Of a stretch of 64,000 nucleotides of DNA, positions 1 to 11,217 are shown piece by piece. The DNA lies in contig NC_059094.1 of NCBI RefSeq assembly GCF_020497125.1, positions 5,621,733 through 5,685,732 on the forward strand, in the 5' to 3' direction. This DNA is from Mauremys mutica. Taxonomy: Eukaryota > Chordata > Testudines > Geoemydidae. Within the stretch, counting starts at the first letter, position 1. Each line of letters opens with the position of its first letter. The notes under the pieces were generated by a model, which searched no databases, was not told the DNA's origin, and saw nothing but the letters and a program-made list of their open reading frames with translations. Both the position numbers and the translations under genes were made by a program.

Positions 1-1018
1 AACTAATAACTTGCTGGTCAATAATATCACGATGAAATGTGTGTAGCAACATTATATGTAAAGTTATGAATCTCCGCTGAATGAGATTGTTAGCACATGT
101 TCAAACCCAGGTAGCCCTGATTAGGCAGGACTGGTTAAGCAGGTCTTAAACAAAGGAATGTGTGTTTATCTTAGTTTACATATAAGTAGTAAACAAGGTC
201 CTTAGACCAGCAAGAGGGAGTCAAGGCAAATCTGCATTTTTAGCAAACAACAAACAGCATGAAACCTATTTCTCAGCAAGACCCCATATCTCCATCCTCA
301 CAGCTGGAAGGAACTTTATCTAGGGGTAATCCTCAAGAAAATGCATTTGAAAGGATGACTGAACTATAAAAGTGCAGTTCAAAACCACCCCAAGTTATCT
401 CTCCTTATCCATCTCTCTCTCTCTTTCACCTAAGAAAACAAAAGAAACAGCTGGTGGATTTTGGGAGCAGATCCTGACCTGAAATTTGGTCAGCCATGTT
501 TCTAGAAACCTATGGTAAGAATTTCACCTTGAACCAAGTCTAGTTTGTTAAGTTTAGGAAGTGTTTTATCTTTATTTCTCTTCTCCAGTGTTGTCTTTAA
601 ATTGAACTGTGTAGGTAACTCCATTTATGGTAGCAAACTGTTATATACTGTTCCCTTTATAAGCTCAACAGACCTAGTATATCTCATCTGGACGGTCCAG
701 GAGAGGGCTGGACAGTGCAGAACACATGTGTTTTTTGCTGGGGCTGGAATCCAGGACTGGGAGCGTGTTGGGGACACCCTGCAAGCAATAACCAAGGCTC
801 CTGTAAGCCAGAGTGTGGCTCCCTTTGGGTAACAGGCTGCAGGGGTCAGAGCTGTTGGACCAGAGCTGTGGCTGTACACGGACACTCAGGGTGTGACCTG
901 CAGGCTGTTTGTGAGGAGCCCAGGTTGGGAGTTATAGCAGCAAAGCATTGTGAGGCACCCTAGGTTGCAGAGCAGGGGTGACACAGTCCCCCACTGGTTT
1001 GGATTGCACCTGGAATGT
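1..1018 (+). mobile_element. LTR of a retrovirus-like element, 5' end cut by the window edge
   Basis: The block aligns by eye over most of its length with the reverse complement of 2700-3790. Both share the 'ttgctggtca' stretch near the 5' side, 'gagagggctg' in the middle and 'ctcagggtgtg' near the 3' side. A TATA-like box lies at 364-372 and a CT-rich tract at about 408-426. The 3' boundary is set at about 1018 because CR1 reverse transcriptase sequence begins immediately after. No gag, pol or env reading frame is present, so it is a solo LTR or LTR fragment. Family assignment beyond 'turtle LTR' is inference. Confidence 0.7.
364..372 (+). promoter_or_regulatory. TATA-like box of the LTR
   Basis: The sequence 'ctataaaag' lies mid-LTR, where the U3/R border would be expected, and is followed by a pyrimidine tract. 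The related minus-strand LTR has 'ctataaaaag' at 3397-3406 in the equivalent place. Activity is not shown. Confidence 0.45.
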
Positions 1019-1183
1019 CATAGTCTGTATTTAAGAAAGGGGGGAAAAGTGATTCAGGAAACTACAGGCCTGTTAGTTTGACCTCAAATGTATGCAAGGT
1101 CTTAGAACAAATTTTGAAAGAGGGAGAGTAGTTAAGGCCATAGATATAAACAGTAATTGGGATAAAATACAACATGGTTTTAC
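1019..1183 (+). mobile_element. Older CR1 LINE, left part (reverse transcriptase)
   Basis: The translation gives a PIFKKG...[10 protein letters not shown] block, the conserved start of the CR1 reverse transcriptase, with decay and a stop. The element resumes at 1671 after a younger CR1 insertion. At the junction 'catggtttta' on the left should join 'agataaatcatgcc' on the right, as in the intact copies at about 13,365 and 42,630. Confidence 0.8.
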
Positions 1184-1670
1184 AGTATTGCATCCAGTTT
1201 TGGGTCCCCCACTACAGAAAGGATGTGGACAACGAAAATGATCAAGGGGCTGGGGCACATGGCTTACGAGGAAAGGCTGAGGGAACTGGGCTTGTTTAGT
1301 CTGCAGAAGAAAAGAGTGAGGGGGGATTTGATAGGAGCCTTCAACTACCTGAAGGGGGTTCCAAAGAGGATGGAGCTCAGCTGTTCTCAGTGGTGGCAGA
1401 TGACAGAACAAGGAGTAATGGTCTCAAGTTGCAGTGGGGGAGGTTTAGGTTGGATATTAGGAAACGCTGTTTCACTAGGAGGGTGGTGAAGCACTGGAAT
1501 GGGTTACCTAGGGAGATGGTGAAATCTCCATCCTTAGAGGTTTTTAAGGCCCGGATTGACAAAGCCCTGGCTGGGATGATTTAGTTGGGGTTGGTCCTGC
1601 TTTGAGCAGGGGGTTGAACTAGATGATCTCCTGACGTCCCTTCCAACCCTGAGAGTCTATGCTTCTATGA
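1184..1670 (+). mobile_element. Younger 5'-truncated CR1 3' end nested in an older CR1
   Basis: This is the last part of the reverse transcriptase ORF and the CR1 3' UTR. The C-terminal ORF block at 1390-1584 reads through the RLDIRK, HWNGLP and KALAGM motifs to a stop. The 3' end carries the CR1 tail ('ttggtcctgctttgagcagg') and ends in degenerate ATTCTATG-type repeats. Near 1220 a deletion relative to other copies shifts the frame. Diagnostic bases match the copy at 61,309-61,895, not those at 12,869 and 41,931. Confidence 0.88.
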
Positions 1671-1936
1671 AAAGATAAATCATGCCAGAATAACCTTATC
1701 TCTTTCCTTGAGAAGATAAGAGATTTGCTAGACAAAGGAAATGCAGTAGATCTAATCTACCTGGATTTCAGTAAAGCATTTGATTCAGTTCCACATGGGA
1801 AATTATTAGTTAAATTGGAGAAGATGGGGATTAATATGAGAATCAGAAGGTGGGTAAGGAACTGGTTAAAGGGAAGACTACAATGGGAAATGCTGAAAGG
1901 TGAACTCTCAGGCTTGAGGGAGGTTACCACAAGAAG
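1671..1936 (+). mobile_element. Older CR1 LINE, right part (reverse transcriptase)
   Basis: The frame at 1725-1955 contains [13 protein letters not shown], the catalytic block of CR1 reverse transcriptases (first Asp of the active site), followed by a WVRNWLKGR stretch. It then diverges. It is the continuation of 1019-1183. Confidence 0.8.
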
Positions 1937-2699
1937 AAGGGCAGGCAGAATGTAATCACCCAGGCTGGAATTTGGTCAGGACCACAAGCAATCACCATTT
2001 CTTTCCAGATCCTAGAGACAGCAGCTGCAACCCTCACTGCACTCCATTCTGCAGTGGTTTATTATACAGAGGGTGGGACTTGATGAATTCTCAAGGTCCC
2101 TTCTAGCACTACATTTTTATGATACATTGCCATGAATGACAAGGACGAAGTTGTGTTACCCATGTGAACACACCAGAACTCAGCATTATGCCCTGCAGTC
2201 CCACCCCTTTCCTTGACAGTTTCCCATTTACGCATTGACCAAATTCAAGCCTGTTCAGCTGGTAGGAGCTGACAGAGCACCAGTAACAGCTTCAGGGCAG
2301 CTACGTAGCAGCTCTTGGTGACAACTCTGATGATGCATTAAGTGGCTTTGGTCAGCATCATGGGATGGGCGTTTTCACATGCCTCAGAGGCTGCCTCATC
2401 CCAGCTCAATTTAATGGACAGCCGTGAGAATCCCAGCACCAGCACAGGTCAGAACTGTCATGTTCTTAAAGCTTCTGAGTTAAAGAGCTTTCTCTTCCTC
2501 TGAAGGCCTCATGCAGTGCCTCCTCTTTCTCTCCGTGTCAAGTTATTTGCAGGTAAATTGCCTCTTGGAGATATGGACAGGTCAAAGCTCTACTTCCCAT
2601 TAGACAGTATCACCTAGGTCACAACTGCTTCTGAACGATTGTAGGTCTCTGCAGATAAAATCACCGTTGGTGGCAGGAAATTTCACCCATAAATTGCTA
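1937..2699. other. Unassigned stretch with a CR1-like 3' tail
   Basis: Positions 2068-2126 resemble a CR1/L2-like 3' terminus ('gggacttgatgaattctc', 'ggtcccttctagc'). This may be the old CR1's own tail. The rest shows no recognised gene or repeat. Confidence 0.5.
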
Positions 2700-3790
2700 T
2701 GTGAGACATCCCAGTTACAATCTAGACTAATGAGTGGCTGTGCCACCCTTGCCCTGCAAACTTGGGCACCTTACTATGCCTTGCTGAAGAAGGCCTGCTC
2801 ACAACCAGCCTCCCAGTATGCAAGCCACACCCTGAGTATCTGTGTGTAACTGCAGCTGCCAGCCACACTTGGCTCTCACCAGCCTTGGTTATGCTTCAGG
2901 GTGACCCCAGTGCTCCCCCAGTCTTTGATTTTCCTCCCAGAAATGTATGTCCTGTACTGCCCAGCCCTCTCATGGACAATACACATTTATATAAAGTCTG
3001 TTGTTTCTTTAATAGAAATAATATGCACACAACTTGCCTCCCCAAATGGAATTTCCCAGACACTTCAATTTAAACACACTGGATTAGATAAAACAATAAA
3101 ACAAGTTTATTAACTACAAAGAGAGAGATTTCAAGTGAGTATAAGTAACGAGGCATAAAAGTCAGAAACAGTTACAAGAAAAATAAAGATAAAACGCTTA
3201 CTGGTGCATAACCTAACAAACTATGTTCAATTCAAAGCAAAGTTTTTTCACCACAAGCTTTTAGCAGTACTACTGACCAAACTTCTTAGCTCAGGACCTC
3301 TTCCCCTAGAATCCAATGAATGCCTTCTTTGTCACTTCAGGTGCCATGATGTGATGGGCAGGGAGAGACATCGGGTGCCTTGGGGGGATGTCCCTTCTTT
3401 TTATAGTTTCAGTCCCCCCCTTGAAAAACATTTCCACCTGGGTACCAGAAGACAAAGAGTCTATAAGGAAGGATGTTCCCTGCTGCTTTTTCCTTGCCTG
3501 TTTGAGCTTTCATTGTTTTCCTTCCTGCTTAATGACTCTGTTTACTGCTTAAATGAAAATTGAGCAGAGCACACATTCTTTTGTTGGAAAAATACCTGTT
3601 TGCCAACCTCAGTTTGGAACATGTGTTAATAACACCATACAGTGGAATCTTATAAAGTCACACACAATGTCAGCACACATATTTTACCTGGACAACAATG
3701 ACCAGCAAATTATGAGTTTTCAAATGATGCCTTTCAAGGCACACTTTGTACAAAGATTATTACAATAGCACAGGGGTAGTTTCTGTCACA
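2700..3790 (-). mobile_element. Solo LTR, minus strand, related to the LTR at 1-1018
   Basis: The reverse complement is homologous to 1-1018 along most of its length. On the plus strand it begins TGTGAGAC and ends GTCACA, inverted TG...CA ends as in the LTR at 39,414-41,296. A TATA-like box lies on the minus strand at 3397-3406. The 5-bp flanks ('tgcta' and 'ctgtg') do not match, so either the boundaries are off or the TSD has decayed. There is no internal coding sequence. Confidence 0.72.
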
Positions 3791-5769
3791 CTGTGAAACC
3801 TCAAACAGTAAAAAATGCTGTGATACATCCAGACAACAGGAGCCACTACTTGCAAATGTTCCAGCCCAAGAAGCACATAGGGAGCAGAAAATATTATGGG
3901 CCAGATTCTTGGGTCTTGATGTAGGATCACAAGAGTAGACGGTGGCTTTGAACAACTTTTGTGTTCCCCACCCCGGGGCCATCCCAGCACTGATTAGTTC
4001 TCACAGAACAAGTTAGAGGTTTCTATCGTGCGTCAGCTGCTTGTGACCTCAGAGGAGCAAAGATCTGCTCTAGCAATCATTTGAGGTAAGTTCTCTGCCC
4101 TGTGTATTACAAGAGGTCAAACTAGATGATCACAATAGTCCTGTACGGCTTCATGGGACCAGAACCCAAGTCTGTAGAGCCTGAAGCAGCTGACAGCCCC
4201 ACATCACCCCCACAAGGCCAAGCAAGCCCCAAGCCAGCAGCACCCTGGAGATTAGGCACAGAAGGAAGTACTGCCCAGAGGGGTTAGAGCAGCAGCACCT
4301 TGCAGCACTCGGGGCAGCCCCTGCTTACTATTTAATTTCAGAGTGTGGGCCAGGAAGTTGTCTGGGCACCTATGCAGACTTCTACCTCACCTTGCCATCT
4401 CCAGTCTGCGACCCCACAGCAGCCTGGTGACTGCTTCTGATCTTGGGTCTCAGATCCCAGCCTTGTGATCCCAGCTCTAGCAGTCGCTCTGATCCCTGCT
4501 CACTGACGACTGCCTCATGGGTCTCTTTGACTCCAGCCCAGCAGTGACCACTAGGCAAGACCACCTACACCCTTGTCCTTACAGGTCCTTTCTGGTCTTG
4601 GAATCAACAAATCAGCAACTAGGGATCAGCAGAGCACAGACACAGCTACTTCCCCTGCACTGGGTGCTGTGGAGTGATGCGTGGAGGCTGCCCTGTGCCA
4701 CCTGAGGATTCCCCTGCATGTATACGTAATATCTCATGGTGTGGTGCAAAGGTTTCATCAGCAAGAGCATGAAATGGGAGCATCATTGGTCATGAGTGGC
4801 AAAGACACAGGTGAGTTACATGCCTCATGCGAAATGTGTGCTGGTCAAACCTATACCCCGTACCCACATCATCAGGTGTTCCATGTCGTTATCTTTAATG
4901 ATCAGTTCTGTCTTTTGTCTCCCTTTCCATGCAAAGCCAGGTGCCTTAATTCCCCTGGAGACAGAGCCATTGAAACCGCTGAAAACGTCCCAGCAGAACT
5001 TTTCTGGGCATAAAAATATTACTACTTAAAAATCTGGACTCTTGGGCCCTTCGACGGTGAGAAGCCAGTGCTGCAGGTCACGTTAGCAAGCTGAGGGTCT
5101 CCCCTTCTCAATGGAATAAACATTTCTCGCTTTGCTATCTAGGAGAACAACAGGCTTAACAGGGGTCACCTGGGGACAAGACTGCTCCTGTCTATCCTGG
5201 GCCTTGGTAGGTGTGAACTTTGAAGGAAATACCACAGTTGAATGCAGATGGGGAAATATTTCAGGCTCAGGTTTTAAGAATTAAGCATGGCTGTTTGAAG
5301 CTGTTCAGGGTTTGGGAGTGGTGGAGTGAATCCCTAAGGGATGTTGAGGGGGCAGAGTACCAGTAAGACAAAGGTGAGTGATACATTTCTTTAATGCATG
5401 GCTCCAATGGACTAAATTGTATTTCTCCTGCATCTTTCACCATCTCTCCTACCACCCAACCAGCTTTCCAGGACTTATTCTAGATCCTTAAGCAGCTTCA
5501 TGCAGCTGATGTTTTCTGTAATCAGCTTGATAGGGAAATGTTTCCTTCCCCCCCCGTAAATGTAGTGCTCCAGCACCAGGCAGGATTATATTTGGTCTGA
5601 TATCTCATAACTCTTCGGAGCCAGAAGCAGAAGCTTTATACCCATGAAAGGATCCCAAAGGGTCACACAGCATTTGTGCCTTTCACTGGGGGATCTTCAA
5701 GTCAGTCTATTTAAGGTGCTTATATGGACTCATTAACTACAGTAGCTGAGCATCTTGCAATCTGTGTTC
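3791..5769. other. Unassigned 2-kb stretch with one CR1 3'-end scrap
   Basis: Positions 4088-4155 look like an old CR1 3' end ('gaggtcaaactagatgatca'). ORFs here (up to 110 aa) show no domain and no codon pattern I can support. Nothing else is recognised. Confidence 0.5.
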
Positions 5770-5946
5770 CTGCTCACACCCGGATGAGGGAGGGCAGTAT
5801 TATTACCCCTGTTTTACCAGTGAGGAACTGAGGCACAAAGTCACTTGCCAAGCCATACACGAAGCCAGCAGCAGAATATGGAAATGCACCTGGGTTTCTG
5901 TGGGCCCACGCTAGCCCCCTAACCACTAGGCCTTTCTCCCTCTATG
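5770..5946 (-). mobile_element. MIR-like SINE, minus strand
   Basis: The stretch has MIR core features on the reverse strand: the complement of 'ctcagttcctcactggtaaaacagg', the 'tgacttgg' region, and a decayed tRNA-like head. It is ancient and diverged. Confidence 0.6.
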
Positions 5947-8214
5947 CAAAGTGTTAGTAAACCTTGCGAGGGGACATCCAGAGGTTTATCCTGTGTAGCA
6001 CCCTGACCAGATACAGCCACTAAGCAGGGTATAAAGATCTGCTGGGGTTCCCAGCATCATGGAAAAGGGCAGGTCCATCCAGTGCACCAGCAGCAGAGAG
6101 GGAAGAGCCACACGCTGTGTCCTGATGAGCTGACAGTGTGATCTGAAACAGGATGCAGCAAGCGAGAGTAACGAGCAAGAGCACGTAAGGGAGGGCGAGA
6201 GGGAGGGCAAGGGGAGCTGTAACAACATCCCGGGGTTACTAATGAGTCGTTGCTTAATATTTTGAATGGAATTATTGAGGATGGTACAACGTAGGAGTGA
6301 CGTAAGGAAGGGAACTCTTCCTCACAGAGATCTGGGAGGCTGGTGGACAACCGCTGGAGAAAAACGGTGACTTCTCCATCACATGGGACACTTCAAACTA
6401 GATTGGCCAAAACAGGGTCATTCCCTTCTTGCTCATGTGCTTCCTGTGTGAGGCAGACCTGCATTGCTCAGGACTTGCTCCCAGGCCTAAGGAAGTGGGC
6501 ACCACGCTGTGACAATGAGAAGGTGCATTTGTCCTATGTACCCATCATGGCTGGTCCCTATGCTGCACCTTGTGTGTGTCCCTCTGCTGGGTTGGGAAGT
6601 CAAAGTCAGTCAGCAGCATAGCGGGTGTGTCCTACGTCCCTGAAAAGTTTGGCAGCTGAACCATGCTGGGGTAGCCCTGGGTTGGACACAGGAGAGAAGG
6701 TTAGCATGGGCGAGGCAGCCAATGAGAGTGAAAGCTGCTATGCCACACATGGCTGTTTGCTTAAGCTAAGCAGAGGTGGGCCTGGTGAGTGCTTTGAAAA
6801 GGAGCCCTCCAAGGGAAGGAAAAAGCCCTGGGGCTGGGGAGTAGTCTGGCTGGTGATACTTGTCCCTGTAGACAGGACCGAAGCAACGTCACCACATGCT
6901 GTCCTGCTGCCTTTCGGGCAAGACTGTAAAAGCAAGGTCTGGAGCGCTCGTAGAAGATCTCACAGCCCTTTGGGACACGAATCCTGGGGAATTCCAACCT
7001 GCCTCCCTCCATTCACCCTGCCCTTTCAGGGATGCAGAATTCTCACACCCTGTGTCACTTGTCCTCATAATTGTGCAGCGCATTCCACCCCAGTGACGCC
7101 TGCCTTTCCGTGATGGGTGAAGTGACAATATCCATCACAGTGTACAAGGTGCGTCCAGCCTTTCTGGAAGGAAAGGGGCTCTCAAACAGCCAGGGCAGAT
7201 TCTGATCTGGCCTGACCAGGGTCCAGCATTGCGAGAGACAGCACAGATTAATCAGCTATCTCCTGGGCTCGCTGAATGACCCTCACGAAGCTCCAGAGTT
7301 CACAAACCTCCCAGGCTGGGGTCTGCATAATGGGTGCACACGTGCAAACTTCTCTTTCCTACAATCCAACCCCCTTTGTTTTCCCCAGGTACGCTACCCA
7401 TTGTCCTATTAGCTAACGAGCTCCCGCTCACTGCCCGCTGCCAGACTAGGGAGCCATGTGGATTTGCCTCTCTCCCGCTCTGCCCCTTTCCCTTGCCAGG
7501 TTTGCTTTTTGAACTCTTGCTCTCTTTCCCCGCCCTCTCTCTGAAGTGGCGCACACACTCAGTAAACTCAGCCCAACAGCCACATCTGCCAGTCACTAGG
7601 TAAAACAAGCCCCGCCCCCTCCCTGCTGTGAGTGCAGCACCGGACTCTGGGCCTCCGTGGTGGCCGGGCTACAGATGCTGAAGCGTCTCATGCTATGGTC
7701 ACCTCAGATTTTGCAAACTAAGGAGCATTAAGCTTAGGTAGCACCTAAGCTTTTTTTCACATTAGATGTAAAACCCATAACCACCCATGGTTCACTGATG
7801 CTCATTAAAGATCTCCGCTACATTTCCCAAGAGTAGGGGTGGGGTAGGTACATTGGTATCTAGATAGATTGGTACAGATTCCTACATGAGCAATTGCATT
7901 TTCCTTTAATTGGATCCAGCTGTTCTCACTGTTTTGGAGCATTGCTGTGCACTCTTATGCAGCTGGTGTTCTCCCCAGAGGTGGTTACATTTCAGAGGTG
8001 GATGAAATAAGCTTGTATATTCCTTAGCACAGGGTGTTTCTTAGGCTTAATTTGTCAATATTTGTAAAGACCTGCGAACTGCAAGTTGCTGGAGTTGAGC
8101 TGCAGCTACTATTATTTTGGAGAATTATGGATACAATTTTCAAAAGCGCCTCAGTCCATCAAAGATCCATGAGAGTTAGGTGTCTAACTACCTTGGGCTT
8201 TTTTGGAAATCTCT
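5947..8214. other. Unassigned 2.3-kb stretch
   Basis: I recognise no gene or repeat. The longest ORF (6625-7113, 162 aa) has no domain, no hydrophobic or coiled-coil pattern, and competing ORFs on the other strand. The part 8130-8214 resembles the 'attttcaaaagcgcct' edge of short turtle DNA elements. Confidence 0.45.
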
Positions 8215-8990
8215 CTGAGGCCCATATCTACAACTTAGGTGCCAAAACTCCCAGTTTGGGCTCCATTGTGAGACACTGAACACTGCAAGTGCCTCCATGC
8301 ACGTGGTGCCTACATTTTTGCAGCAGAAGTTCCACCCATGCCTCTGAGCATGCACACTGCAGCCTTCCTCTAGGTGCCAGGATGCCTAACTCTCCACAAA
8401 TCCCAGTGTGATCCATGGAGCAGGTAAGGCAGGAGCCTGCGGGATCCAATCTGTTATTTGTGCTCAGAGGCTACCCAGCTGCACACAATATAACAGGGAG
8501 AACGCAGAGGACCTCCCTTATATCTTCAGCCCAGTGATAAGGGCACTCTCCTGGGATGTGGGAGGCCCCTGGTTCCTCCTTGTCCCCCTGAGGAGCAGGA
8601 TTTGAACTGGGCTCTCCTATGGCTCAGGTGCCACTGGGCTATGAGATATTCTGCTGTGGGGGCTCCCTCAATTTCCCCTGTTGAAATTGTTCCACTTTAA
8701 TTGAATAATTAAATATTAATTGAGCCAGCAAAAGATCAAGAATGACTCAATAGTCCAGTGGTTGCAGCACTCACTTGTGAGGTAACAGATCCCTCTTCAA
8801 ATCCCTTTTCCACATCTGGCAAGGATGGGATTAGAACTGGGGATCTCCCACATCCCCACTGAGTACCCTACCCACTGGGCTAAGACTTGTAGGATAGGGC
8901 CCCTATCCTGCCCTCTGCTTCTCCCTGGCTCTTCCCCCGCATTCATGGCTCACTGGCAGAGCTAGGAGCCTCCCAGCAGCCCAGACTTAG
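8215..8990. mobile_element. Non-autonomous hAT-like element with tRNA-like modules, diverged copy
   Basis: The left part (8219-8415) aligns with 15,741-15,975: both read 'acttaggtgcc' or 'tttaggcacc', then 'ttgggctc', then 'gtgatc', and both contain the 'ctctaggtgcc/ctctaggcatcc' block. The internal segment has two tRNA-like motifs in opposite orientation: 'gatgtgggaggcccctggtt' near 8556, and the reversed 'gatttgaactgggctctcct' near 8599. The ends are not resolved here. Confidence 0.5.
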
Positions 8991-9062
8991 GGCCTAACTT
9001 CATAACATGAAGCAAATACTCACCTGCAGCCACACACCATACAACATAAACACTAACCCAGG

Positions 9063-9722
9063 AACCTGACCTTGCAACAAAGCCCGATGCCAACTCTGTC
9101 CACGTATCTATTCAAGTGACACCATCATAGAACCTAATCACATCAGCCACGCCATCAGGGGCTCGTTCACCTGCACATCTCCCAACGTGATATATGCCAT
9201 CATGTGCCAGCAATGCCCCTCTGCCATGTACATTGGCCAGACCGGACAGTCTCACGCAAAAGAATAAATGGACACAAATCTGACATCAGGAATCATAACA
9301 TTCAAAAACCAGTAGGAGAACACTTCAACCTCTCTAACTACTCAATGACAGACTTGAATGTGGCAATTTTACAACAAAAAACCTTCAAAAACAGACTTCA
9401 AAGAAAGACTGCTGAACTCGAATTAATATGCAAATTAGATACAATTAACTTAGGTTTGAACAGAGACTGGGAATGGTTGGGCCATTACACTAATTGAATC
9501 TATTTCCCCATGTTAAGTATCCTCACACCTTCTATGGGTCATCTCGATTATCACTTCAAACGTTTTTTTTCTCCTGCTGACGATAGCTCACCTCAGTTGA
9601 TTGGCCTATATCTTCTTGCTGTGTGTTCCAGTCTATGCATCCGATGAAGTGGGCTGTAGCCCACAAAAGCTTATGCTCAAATAAATGTGTTAGTCTCTAA
9701 GGTGCCACAAGTCCTCCTGTGT
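9063..9722 (+). mobile_element. Penelope-like element, 3' part with GIY-YIG endonuclease
   Basis: A decayed GIY-YIG endonuclease reading frame is followed by the 3' tail 'gttagtctctaaggtgccac', which recurs reversed in the short insertion at 47,612-47,698. The reverse transcriptase part upstream is absent, so this is a 5'-truncated copy. Penelope-like elements encode a reverse transcriptase fused to a GIY-YIG nuclease. Confidence 0.8.
9067..9497 (+). pseudogene. GIY-YIG endonuclease domain remnant (Penelope-like)
   Basis: In the frame through 9080-9250 I read a C-x2-C pair (CQLC), FTCTSPNVIYAIMCQQC and then MYIGQTGQ. These are the zinc-binding cysteines followed by the (G)IY and YIG motifs of the nuclease. 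A one-base loss near 9253 shifts the frame. The downstream frame continues KRINGHKSDIR...KPVGEHFNL to a stop at 9497. The catalytic Arg (R in RINGH) and the following His are visible. An ATG-less start, the frameshift and a stop near 9060 make it a pseudogene. Context: no linked reverse transcriptase. Confidence 0.8.
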
Positions 9723-9794
9723 TCCATTTGCCTTTTATCATGGTCAACGATACACTTAGAAAATGTGACCCTTAATGTACTTGCCCTCTTCTAT

Positions 9795-10099
9795 GGGTGT
9801 GTCTACACAGCAAAGGACAACCTGGCGCTGGCCCGTGCCAGCTGACTCTGGCTCACGGGGCTTTTGCTGCAGGGCTGTTTGATTGCTGTGTACACTCCCA
9901 GGCTTGGGCTTTGCATTGTTGGGTATTGCTGGAGCCCAAGCTCCGGGACCCTTCCAACACACAGGGTCCCACAGCCCAGGCCCCCCCGAGCCCAGAAGTC
10001 TACACAGCAGTGAAACAGCCCTGCAACAAAAGCCCCATGAGCCTGATTCAGCTGGCACGGGCCAGCCACAGGTTTTTCTTTGCTGTGTAAACACACCCC
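9795..10099. mobile_element. 305-bp palindromic MITE
   Basis: The left half (from 'gggtgtgtctacacagcaaag') is repeated inverted at the right end ('ctttgctgtgtaaacacacc'). The two halves match along almost their whole length. As a result both strands encode similar peptides (CLHSK..., GPCQL, AHGAF.AGLF.CCV), which is a shadow of the palindrome and not coding. I saw no clear TSD. It is probably a foldback DNA element that depends on a transposase elsewhere. Confidence 0.8.
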
Positions 10100-11217
10100 G
10101 AGAGAGCCACATGCTCCTGCCTTTTTGTGCTTTTTTTTAACAGTTCCTAATACAGTGGGGTCCTGGCCCACAAGTGGGGCACTACAATGATACAGATACA
10201 GAAGAAGAAGCTTAGGATTTTATCCTGCTGCCCATCATTGTGGCATCTGTTCTGCATTTGTTCTCCCTACCACTAAGATGGGCTAAGAGGGGTTAAATGG
10301 CTTTAAGTCCCAGGCACCAGACTAGTATTTTGGCTGTAGACTAGTTAAGGACATTTGGCTATGGCAGCAAATATTTATAGTCATTAGGTCGTCAAGATGC
10401 CTTTATTATTCCTATGAGGGGAAATGAGAACAATGCGAAGTGTATTTTTATGTTAAGAATACAAGCCATTGGCTCTGGGCCTTGGGAGCACTGTTCATTT
10501 CCATGCATCCACCTCCTCTCAACACAAAAAAGGGTCCCCTGTAACTCATTGCAGCAGCAAGGGGTCCAGGGCAGCCCGCATGCAGCCAGCCCCCATGGCG
10601 CTGGATCGCAGGCTGCCTGGCTCGTTTCCCTTTCCCCTCCTCAAGGGAGGAATTCACAATCATTAACTATTAACTTTTGGGTTCAGCCAAGTCCAGAAGT
10701 GAGAAAAACAAGGGCAGTGCATGAAAGGAGCTGGCTCATGTGCCTCCCGCCTGGATTATTTTATTTCGGTAAATTTCCTCCTCTCTGAAGTGAACCTTCA
10801 GCCCAGGAGCAGAGGGGAGTCGAGAAATCTGCCTGCAGTGAAACGAGTGGCAGTGACTGCGGCCAGTTTCCGGTCTTGATGAGCCTGGAGGTGGGTTGAG
10901 AGAATTTCTTTCTCGTATTGAAGAATTTCCCTGATTTCTCTGAGACACAAAAGATGGGTGAGCAGCTCCCACAGCGAGTTCCCAAAGAATGTGTCCTCCT
11001 GAGTGTCGCGGAAATACTCAGCAAGAGAGGTACCCAGAGAGACACATTTAGACTGGAAACCAGGGGTCCCAGAACAGGAGGGGCCAACGGGCCATGGCCC
11101 TCCCCACTTCTGAAAGTTACAAACCCACAATTGCTAGACGCACACTGGCCTGCTCAGCGCTGCGCTGCCAGCGTGTCCCTTCCACATTGCCCCCCTGCCC
11201 AGTGCCCGGCCCTTATA
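10100..11217. other. Unassigned stretch before the minisatellite
   Basis: Positions 10,141-10,195 resemble the 3' end of a MIR-like SINE ('acagtggggtcctggccca'). The rest has no recognised repeat or gene. ORFs on both strands overlap and lack domains. The flank (11,100-11,217) turns C-rich as it enters the array. Confidence 0.45.

Noticed and set aside
6625..7113. 162-codon plus-strand ORF
   Set aside because: No recognisable motif and overlapping ORFs on the other strand.
9756..10171. Paired ORFs on opposite strands encoding similar peptides
   Set aside because: A direct consequence of the palindromic MITE, not of two genes.
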